Shown here one piece after another: positions 7,912-12,915 of a DNA stretch of 27,598 nucleotides. The position numbers and the translations under genes are program-made. Source of the stretch: JBBTWG01 sp038062935 (GTDB taxonomy: Bacteria; Patescibacteriota; Gracilibacteria; UBA1369; UBA12463). The stretch covers positions 1 to 27,598 of the forward strand of contig JBBTWG010000002.1 in assembly GCA_038062935.1 (NCBI GenBank), in the 5' to 3' direction. Each line of letters starts with the position of its first letter. Within the stretch, counting starts at the first letter, position 1. The notes under the pieces are model-generated. The model was not told the origin of the DNA, searched no databases, and saw nothing but the letters and a program-made list of their open reading frames with translations.

Positions 7912-8214
7912 CTTCTTGGCTGTCTTCTTTTTTGTTCCAGCTTTCAATTTGCTTTGTTTTTGAGTCTTTTTGGACTCGGAAAAGATCATATCAAAGATAT
8001 TTTTGATGAGATTTTCTGGAATTCCGAGTGCTTTTGCAGTTTTTTCGTACATTTCGTGAAGCTTCTTTTCGCGGAATTCATCGAAAATCTTCATCCCCTG
8101 TTGAATCTTGTGTTTTGCGACTTCTTCACTCATTTGGAGTCTTTCTTTGATGAGGGCTATGATTTTTGTGTCGATTTTTTCTATTTCTTTTCGAATTTTT
8201 GAAAGTGGATTCAT
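7909..8214 (-). CDS. Chorismate mutase type II (AroQ class), stand-alone
   Basis: 101-residue helical AroQ-type chorismate mutase (chorismate to prephenate). The active-site pattern known from the E. coli P-protein mutase domain is visible: R8 (SKIRKEIEKID), R25 (LIKERLQMSE), K36 (VAKHKIQQG), and D45, R48 and E49 (IFDEFREKK). The C-terminal about 20 residues are a lysine-rich tail (KLKAGTKKKTAKK) beyond the catalytic fold. No other shikimate, phenylalanine or tyrosine gene is nearby. It precedes the kinase/STAS genes on the same strand but has its own promoter, and a second promoter separates them. A different role for an AroQ-fold protein cannot be excluded, although the catalytic residues argue for activity. 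Confidence 0.8.
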   Translation of the reverse strand: MNPLSKIRKEIEKIDTKIIALIKERLQMSEEVAKHKIQQGMKIFDEFREKKLHEMYEKTAKALGIPENLIKNIFDMIFSESKKTQKQSKLKAGTKKKTAKK

Positions 8215-8220
8215 GGCTTC

Positions 8221-8249
8221 ATTGTAGCTTTGAGTTTTGGGTTTGTCTA
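8221..8249 (-). promoter_or_regulatory. Promoter for the chorismate mutase gene
   Basis: Minus strand: TAGACA (-35, 8244-8249, five of six consensus positions), a 17-bp spacer and TACAAT (-10, 8221-8226), then six bases to the ATG at 8214. This predicts a leaderless mRNA. The MITE-like element begins nine bases upstream of the -35. Confidence 0.6.
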
Positions 8250-8257
8250 ATGCTTGT

Positions 8258-8430
8258 GGTGGGAAATTTGAAGGTTGGGAAATTTGCGTGTGCGGGGCCG
8301 TAAATTTCCCCTGCGAGGAAATTTACTAACGCTCGTTGCGAGCTCTTTTCCGCTTCGCGGAAAATCCATGCCCGCTCGCCCTCGCGAATGCCCCGCACAC
8401 GCAAATTTCCCAACCTTCAAATTTCCCCTA
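8258..8430. mobile_element. MITE-like element with 38-bp perfect terminal inverted repeats and a 5-bp flanking duplication
   Basis: Positions 8261-8298 are a perfect inverted copy of 8390-8427 (38 bp). CTTGT occurs at 8253-8257 and again at 8431-8435, each exactly three bases outside the arms, as expected of a 5-bp target-site duplication. The 91-base interior holds three hairpins: 8300-8309/8317-8326 (10 bp), 8331-8335/8339-8343 (5 bp) and 8346-8353/8357-8364 (8 bp, TTC loop). There is no convincing ORF; the open frames on both strands starting MGNLRVRG are products of the symmetry. It lies between the divergent chorismate mutase and rpsB promoters and disrupts neither. A large structured RNA is the alternative reading. 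Confidence 0.65.
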
Positions 8431-8458
8431 CTTGTATTGATTGAAAGTACTCAAGTTC

Positions 8459-8486
8459 TTGCATTTCTCTCATTTTCTGGTAGATT
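8459..8486 (+). promoter_or_regulatory. Promoter for rpsB
   Basis: TTGCAT (-35, 8459-8464), a 16-bp spacer and TAGATT (-10, 8481-8486) preceded by TGG (extended -10). Transcription should start near 8493, giving a leader of about 98 nt, the longest predicted 5' UTR in the window. Confidence 0.5.
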
Positions 8487-8492
8487 CTTTTC

Positions 8493-8590
8493 GCGCGAAA
8501 GCGCCTGCTTACGGATCGTCCGTTCCTGTCCTTTGCTTGCACTGGATCCTCAGACGAAATGATGTGGCAGATTTTTAACCCCAAGGAACC
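8493..8590 (+). ncRNA. Possible structured rpsB leader (S2 autoregulatory region)
   Basis: The predicted transcript opens with a GNRA-type hairpin (GCGC-GAAA-GCGC, 8493-8504). A second small hairpin follows (ACGGA-TCG-TCCGT, 8511-8523). The leader ends with a Shine-Dalgarno sequence (AAGGA, 8583-8587) three bases before the ATG, unusual in this window. Leader-mediated control by S2 is known for rpsB-tsf in other bacteria; its operation here is inference, and no match to a specific known leader motif could be shown. Confidence 0.3.
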
Positions 8591-9295
8591 ATGGCAGATT
8601 TCTCTATCTCCGTACAGGAATTGTACGATGCTTCAGCTCATTTCGGGCACAAAACCCAGAAATGGAACCCTCGTGTTCGTCCTTATCTTTTTGGCGAACG
8701 TGGTGGCATTCACCTCTTCGATCTTCAGAAAACGGCAAAGCTTCTCGAAAAGGCTTTGGATTTCTCGAAGAAAATGGCGATGGAAGGAAAAAATTTCCTT
8801 TTTGTCGGTACAAAACCTCAGGCTCTTCAGTTGATTTCTTCTCATGCGAAGCGCGCTGGAGTTTCTTATGTTACTGGGAAATGGATCCCTGGACTTCTCA
8901 CAAACTTTTCAACTTTGTCCAAACGTATTGCGTATCTCCGCGATTTGAAAAGCCAGGAAGAGAGTGGTGAACTTTTGAAATATACGAAAAAAGAAATTTC
9001 TCAGCTCAAAAAAGTGATTGGTAAACTGGAAGCTGCTCTCGGTGGTGTGAGCGAAATGCGTCGACTTCCGGATGTGGTTTTCGTTTCTGATGTTCTTCGT
9101 GATCGTCTTACTGTTTTGGAGGCCAAAAAAATGAAAATTCCTGTGATCGGATTAGTGGATTCAAATGCTGATCCAGTCGGTGTGACGCATGTGATTCCTG
9201 GAAATGATGATGCTGTGAAATCTTTGGAATATTTCACTGGAAAAATTGCGGACAGCATTATTGCTGGTAAAAAAGGTTTAAAGGATTTGGCTTAG
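8591..9295 (+). CDS. rpsB: 30S ribosomal protein S2
   Basis: 234-residue S2 protein of the small ribosomal subunit. Characteristic segments are LYDASAHFGHKTQKWNPRVR near the N-terminus, the NFLFVGTKPQALQLI strand, GKWIPGLLTNFSTL (the GGxLTN region), LPDVVFVSDVLRD and IPVIGLVDSNADPVGVTHVI (usual form DTNxDP). The C-terminal coiled-coil helix segment (ISQLKKVIGKLEAALGG) is present. Start at the ATG at 8591, with AAGGA just upstream. It begins a rightward run that continues through a small membrane protein, tsf, ribBA and ribD. The rpsB-tsf pairing is the usual bacterial order, here interrupted by one gene. Confidence 0.97.
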   Translation: MADFSISVQELYDASAHFGHKTQKWNPRVRPYLFGERGGIHLFDLQKTAKLLEKALDFSKKMAMEGKNFLFVGTKPQALQLISSHAKRAGVSYVTGKWIPGLLTNFSTLSKRIAYLRDLKSQEESGELLKYTKKEISQLKKVIGKLEAALGGVSEMRRLPDVVFVSDVLRDRLTVLEAKKMKIPVIGLVDSNADPVGVTHVIPGNDDAVKSLEYFTGKIADSIIAGKKGLKDLA

Positions 9296-9313
9296 CCTTT
9301 GTCATAAAGTTCT

Positions 9314-9691
9314 ATGCATATTTCTTTTTCTCTTCGCATTTTGGCCGCTAGCCATTACATTCCTTTTACTGCGCCTTTGACGTGTTTGTATGTTTTGCTT
9401 GTCAAACCGTCTGACCATTTCCTTTTTCCTCATATGCGTCAGGGTTTTGGCATTTTTTTGTGCTGGTTTTTTTCAACTTTTGTACTCGCGCTTTTTCCTT
9501 TTTTGGGATGGATTTTATTTTTTACTCTTTTGGCTACAAGTGTTCATGGTGCCTATCAGGCTTATCTCGGAAAAAGTTTTTCGCTCCCTTTCTTTGGATT
9601 TTTTGGAAAGATTCTTCCTTTTGAAAAAATTTATAAACTGATCGTCGGGAAAGATTTCCCTCATCATGATTCCTCTCTTCCTACATCCTAA
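9314..9691 (+). CDS. Small membrane protein, DUF4870/Tic20-like
   Basis: 125-residue protein with three hydrophobic segments. The pattern LAASHYIPFTAPLTCLYVLL, then PHMRQGFGIFLCWFF, then GWILFFTLLATSVHGAYQAYLGK resembles the DUF4870/Tic20-like family (a helix, then a HARQG-type motif, then two helices). Function is unknown. A short amphipathic C-terminus (LPFFGFFGKILPFEKIYKLI) ends in HHDSSLPTS; the last residues and the stop codon are encoded by a heptameric tandem repeat. It lies 18 bp after rpsB and separates it from tsf. A poorly matched CATAAA preceded by TGT ends five bases before the ATG, so it might have its own start site, but co-transcription with rpsB is simpler. Confidence 0.6.
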   Translation: MHISFSLRILAASHYIPFTAPLTCLYVLLVKPSDHFLFPHMRQGFGIFLCWFFSTFVLALFPFLGWILFFTLLATSVHGAYQAYLGKSFSLPFFGFFGKILPFEKIYKLIVGKDFPHHDSSLPTS

Positions 9692-9714
9692 ATCCTCTAT
9701 CCTATATCCTAATT
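9680..9714. repeat. Degenerate heptameric tandem repeat (CCTAAAT), five units
   Basis: Five consecutive 7-bp units: CCTACAT, CCTAAAT, CCTCTAT, CCTATAT, CCTAATT. The second contains the in-frame stop codon of the upstream membrane-protein gene (9689-9691). The motif is the same as the coding-strand reading of the repeat at 5768-5799. A run of ten C follows. Confidence 0.85.
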
Positions 9715-9724
9715 CCCCCCCCCC
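9715..9724 (+). repeat. C10 homopolymer just before tsf
   Basis: Ten consecutive C end three bases before the tsf ATG at 9728, where a Shine-Dalgarno sequence would normally sit. It is conspicuous in this T/A-rich sequence and prone to slippage, either in the cell or during sequencing. Confidence 0.9.
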
Positions 9725-9727
9725 AAC

Positions 9728-10483
9728 ATGGTTTCTCTCGATCAAATTAAAGAACTTCGTGATATGACCGGTGTTTCTATGATGTCCTGTAAATCTGCTC
9801 TTGAAGAAGCTCAGGGAAACATCGAAAAAGCTGTTGAAATTCTTCGTAAAAAAGGCGAAGCAAAGGCTGCTTCTCGCTCTGATCGTTCGACTGGTGAAGG
9901 AGGTTTCTTCGTGAAAAATGCTCCTGGAAAAGTTTCTCTCGTTTCTCTCCGTTGTGAGACTGACTTCGTTTCTCGCAGTGATGATTTTATGAAATATGGT
10001 CAGGAACTTGCGGAAGGCGAATTCGCTGGAAATTTTGATACTGTTTCTGCTCGTTTGACGGATATGGGTTCGAAAATGGGAGAGAAGATTGAAATTCCTG
10101 AACACATGAGTTTGGAGTCCACGGTGACGGGTTCTTATGTTCATAGTAATCGAAAGATTGCTACGGTCGTGGGACTTTCTGGTGGTACCGAAGAAATGGC
10201 TCGTGATGTGGCGATGCATGTGGCTGGGATTGCTCCAAAGTATATTCGTCCTGAAGAAGTCGATGCAGCTTTGCTGGCTTCTGAGCGTGATATTTGGGCT
10301 GAACAATTGCAAAAAGAAGGAAAGCCTGCGGATATTGTTGAAAAAATTATGATCGGAAAAGAAAAGAAATTTCGTGAAGAACATGCTCTTCTTACTCAAC
10401 CTTTTGTGAAAGATTCCGAAAAGACGGTTGGGCAATATCTGGGGGATGTTCAGGTGGTGAAATTTTATCGAGGAGTGATATGA
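9728..10483 (+). CDS. tsf: Translation elongation factor Ts
   Basis: 251-residue guanine-nucleotide exchange factor for EF-Tu. The N-terminal UBA-like domain is clear (IKELRDMTGVSMMSCKSALE, followed by the EKAVEILRKKGEAKA helix). The core has LRCETDFVSRSDDF, the EF-Ts signature region. Further on are VVGLSGGTEEMARDVAMHVA and the C-terminal LLTQPFVKDSEKTVGQYL segment. It is close to the family's usual length. Instead of a Shine-Dalgarno sequence it is preceded by a heptameric repeat and a C10 run. Its TGA stop overlaps the ribBA start codon (ATGA, 10480-10483), implying translational coupling. Confidence 0.97.
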   Translation: MVSLDQIKELRDMTGVSMMSCKSALEEAQGNIEKAVEILRKKGEAKAASRSDRSTGEGGFFVKNAPGKVSLVSLRCETDFVSRSDDFMKYGQELAEGEFAGNFDTVSARLTDMGSKMGEKIEIPEHMSLESTVTGSYVHSNRKIATVVGLSGGTEEMARDVAMHVAGIAPKYIRPEEVDAALLASERDIWAEQLQKEGKPADIVEKIMIGKEKKFREEHALLTQPFVKDSEKTVGQYLGDVQVVKFYRGVI

Positions 10484-11697
10484 AAAATAATTCTCATATT
10501 GATTCTGTTGAAAAGGCTGTTGCTGAACTTCGAGCTGGCAAAATGGTGATTGTGGTAGATGACGAAAATCGTGAGAATGAAGGCGATTTGATTATTCCTG
10601 GAGTTTTTATGACTCCTGAGAAAATGGCTTTCATCATTCGCCATACTGGTGGTGTTGTGTGTCTGGCGTTGAGTCAGGAAATTGCTGATCAATTGGATCT
10701 TTCACCAATGGTGGAGCGCAATACAGCGAAAAGGGCGACGGCGTATACGGTGAGTATTGATGCTGCCTCTGTTCATACCGGTATTTCTGCGGAAGATCGT
10801 GCTGCGACGGTTTTGCAGGCTTCGCAGTTGAATGCGAAACCTGGGGATCTTTCTCGTCCTGGGCATATTTTCCCTCTTCGGGCTCAGGCTGGTGGAGTTT
10901 TGTATCGTGCTGGACATACGGAGGCTGGAACGGATCTTTGTCGTTTGGCCGGTGTTCGCGAATCTGCAGTTTTGAGTGAATTGATGCATGATGATGGTAC
11001 GATGATGCGACTTCCTGCACTTCGCGAGTTTGCCTCTGAACATGGACTTTCTTTGATTTCTATTGCTGATCTCATTGAGTACCGACGTCGAACAGAAAAA
11101 TTTATTCGTTTGGAAAGTGAATCTGATTTGGAGACGACTACCGGTTTGTGGCGGATTAAAATTTATAGTGATACTTTGCATCCTGCTGATCATATCGCTC
11201 TGGTGAAAGGGAAAATTGATTCCTCTCCTTCTGTTTTGGTTCGTGTGCATTCGGAGTGTGCGACGGGTGATATTTTGGGTTCTCGACAATGTGATTGTGG
11301 CGAGCAACTTCATCAGGCGATGAAGATGATTGATGAAAATGGTTCTGGAGTTGTTCTTTATCTTCGAGGTCATGAAGGTCGAGGCATTGGTTTGGTGAAT
11401 AAAATTTTTGCGTATGATCTCCAGAAGACGAAAAATCTTGATACTGTTGAGGCAAATTTGGCATTGGGGTTTTCTGATGATTTGCGTGAGTATGGTGTTG
11501 GTGCACAGATTTTGTGTGATTTGGGTGTTCAAAAAATGAAACTTTTGACGAATAATCCGAAGAAAATGGCAGCTATTTCTGGATATGGTCTGGAGGTCAC
11601 TGATCAGGTTCCTTTGGAGATTGTTTCGAATCCTTCGAATGAGAAATATTTGAAGACGAAGAGGGAGAAGATGGGGCATACTTTGAGGAACTTGTGA
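10480..11697 (+). CDS. ribBA: Bifunctional 3,4-dihydroxy-2-butanone-4-phosphate synthase / GTP cyclohydrolase II
   Basis: 405-residue fusion catalysing the two entry steps of riboflavin synthesis. The RibB half (about residues 5-205) has VDDENRENEGDLI (R31, E32, E34), TGISAEDRAATV, the RPGHIFPL segment and RAGHTEAGTDLCRLAG (H146), with E167 in VLSELMHDDGTM. The RibA half (about 210-405) has the zinc cysteines C260, C271 and C273 (HSECATGDILGSRQCDCGEQ), LRGHEGRGIGL (E299, R301) and REYGVGAQILCDLGV (R336), then LLTNNPKK. Both active sites look intact. It overlaps tsf by four bases. The stop codon is the first TGA of a heptameric repeat that separates it from ribD. An FMN riboswitch was looked for and not seen. 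Riboflavin genes are unusual in reduced CPR-like genomes. Confidence 0.95.
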   Translation: MKNNSHIDSVEKAVAELRAGKMVIVVDDENRENEGDLIIPGVFMTPEKMAFIIRHTGGVVCLALSQEIADQLDLSPMVERNTAKRATAYTVSIDAASVHTGISAEDRAATVLQASQLNAKPGDLSRPGHIFPLRAQAGGVLYRAGHTEAGTDLCRLAGVRESAVLSELMHDDGTMMRLPALREFASEHGLSLISIADLIEYRRRTEKFIRLESESDLETTTGLWRIKIYSDTLHPADHIALVKGKIDSSPSVLVRVHSECATGDILGSRQCDCGEQLHQAMKMIDENGSGVVLYLRGHEGRGIGLVNKIFAYDLQKTKNLDTVEANLALGFSDDLREYGVGAQILCDLGVQKMKLLTNNPKKMAAISGYGLEVTDQVPLEIVSNPSNEKYLKTKREKMGHTLRNL

Positions 11698-11719
11698 CTT
11701 GTGACATGTAACTTGTGAC
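11692..11719. repeat. Heptameric tandem repeat (TTGTGAC), four units
   Basis: TTGTGAC, TTGTGAC, ATGTAAC, TTGTGAC. The first unit contains the ribBA stop codon (11695-11697). The TGA, TGA, TAA and TGA at 7-bp spacing put stop codons in all three forward frames. It ends eight bases before the ribD start. Confidence 0.9.
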
Positions 11720-11727
11720 CCGCATAT

Positions 11728-12846
11728 ATGGGATTTTCTTCTTTCGATCAGGAATGCATGAAGTTGGCTCTCCGGGAGGCTCGTAAAGGTCTGGGGAAGA
11801 CTTTTCCGAATCCTTGTGTTGGGGCAGTGATTGCGAAGCATGGGAAAGTTCTTGCTTCTGGTTTTCATGCTCGTGCAGGAATGGATCATGCTGAGATTGT
11901 TGCTCTGAAAAAACTTGGTTTTCCTTCTTCGAAAAGGAAAATTTCGGGAGCGGATTTGTATGTGACTTTGGAACCGTGTGCTTTTGTGGGTCGTACTCCG
12001 CCGTGTATGAATGCGATTGAGGAGAGTGGAATTGCTCGTGTATTTTTTGCGATTCGTGATCCACATGATGATGAGCATCTTTCTGAAAAGACTTTGAAGA
12101 AGCATGGTGTGAAAGTGTTTTCTGGTTTATTGGAAGAGGAATCTCGAACTTTGAATCAATTCTTTTTGAAGAATGTTTTGAAGAAAATGCCGTATGTTAC
12201 TTCGAAAGTGGCGATGACTTTGGATGGGAAAATCGCCACCAGTTCTGGCGATTCTCGTGGTATTTCTTCTCTTGAATCTACGCACTTTGTTCACTCTCTT
12301 CGTGCTGTTCATCAGGCGATTGTGGTGGGAGTTGGGACGGTTGGGATCGATAATCCAAATCTGGGTGTGCGTTTTGGGAAGACTGGTTCTGCTACTCGTG
12401 GGCCTGATCCTCTGCGTGTGATTTTGGATTCGAAACTTTTGAGCGATCTCTCCGCGCAAGTTTTTCGAGATGAAAATGTCGTTGTTTTCACGACTACTAC
12501 CGCTCCCCTTTTTCGCAAGAAAGCTTTTTTGAAAAAAGGAATTCGAGTTGTTTCTTGTGGAAAAACTATTACACCGCGAATTGTTCTGCGGAAACTTTTT
12601 ACTATGGGAATTTGTTCTGTTTTCGTGGAGGGTGGGAGTCAAGTGCTGACTTCTTTTTGGGAAGCGGGGATGATTGATCGATATATGACGTTGATTGCGC
12701 CGAAATTGGCTGGTGGGAAAGCTGCTTTGACACCTCTTTCTGGCAAAGGAATTTCGAAAGTTTCTCGTTTTTCGCAGCTTCAAAGAGCTTCAGTCTCTCA
12801 ATTTGGAAGTGATGTGCTTGTGGATGGTTATTTGAACTGGTACTAG
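11728..12846 (+). CDS. ribD: Bifunctional riboflavin deaminase/reductase RibD
   Basis: 372-residue fusion producing 5-amino-6-ribitylamino-uracil 5'-phosphate. The N-terminal cytidine-deaminase-type domain has the zinc ligands H54 (DHAEIVAL, catalytic E56), C84 and C93 (LEPCAFVGRTPPC). The residue usually His after EPCS is replaced by F in this copy (EPCAF). The reductase domain starts at SKVAMTLDGKIATSSGDSRG, with the common W-I-T of family members replaced by RGIS. It continues with VVGVGTVGIDNPNL, DPLRVILDSKL and the NADPH-binding-type VEGGSQVLTSF. Length is typical. It follows ribBA by 30 bp after a heptameric repeat. Riboflavin synthase and lumazine synthase genes are not in the window. 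Confidence 0.93.
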   Translation: MGFSSFDQECMKLALREARKGLGKTFPNPCVGAVIAKHGKVLASGFHARAGMDHAEIVALKKLGFPSSKRKISGADLYVTLEPCAFVGRTPPCMNAIEESGIARVFFAIRDPHDDEHLSEKTLKKHGVKVFSGLLEEESRTLNQFFLKNVLKKMPYVTSKVAMTLDGKIATSSGDSRGISSLESTHFVHSLRAVHQAIVVGVGTVGIDNPNLGVRFGKTGSATRGPDPLRVILDSKLLSDLSAQVFRDENVVVFTTTTAPLFRKKAFLKKGIRVVSCGKTITPRIVLRKLFTMGICSVFVEGGSQVLTSFWEAGMIDRYMTLIAPKLAGGKAALTPLSGKGISKVSRFSQLQRASVSQFGSDVLVDGYLNWY

Positions 12847-12893
12847 ACCCTTCATTTTGGTCTTTCTGGCCACTTTCCTTTGAAGCTGTTTTG

Positions 12894-12902
12894 TGGTATA
12901 AT
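12894..12902 (+). promoter_or_regulatory. Extended -10 promoter (TGGTATAAT) for the HEAT-tailed transporter
   Basis: A consensus TATAAT with upstream TGG; a weak -35 (TTTCCT, 12874-12879) lies 17 bp upstream. It ends 13 bases before the ATG at 12916 and overlaps the upstream in-frame ATG at 12901, ruling that out as the start. Confidence 0.6.
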
Positions 12903-12915
12903 GTTACCAATACCA

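Noticed and set aside
8219..8562. Overlapping ORFs on both strands beginning MGNLRVRG
   Set aside because: Both arise from the two arms of the inverted repeat at 8258-8430; they show no protein family character.
10300..10480. FMN riboswitch upstream of ribBA
   Set aside because: ribBA overlaps tsf, the region is coding, and none of the conserved FMN riboswitch sequence was recognised.
12845..12863. AGACC/GGTCT stem after ribD as an intrinsic terminator
   Set aside because: Only five base pairs with a 9-base loop and no proper T-run after it.
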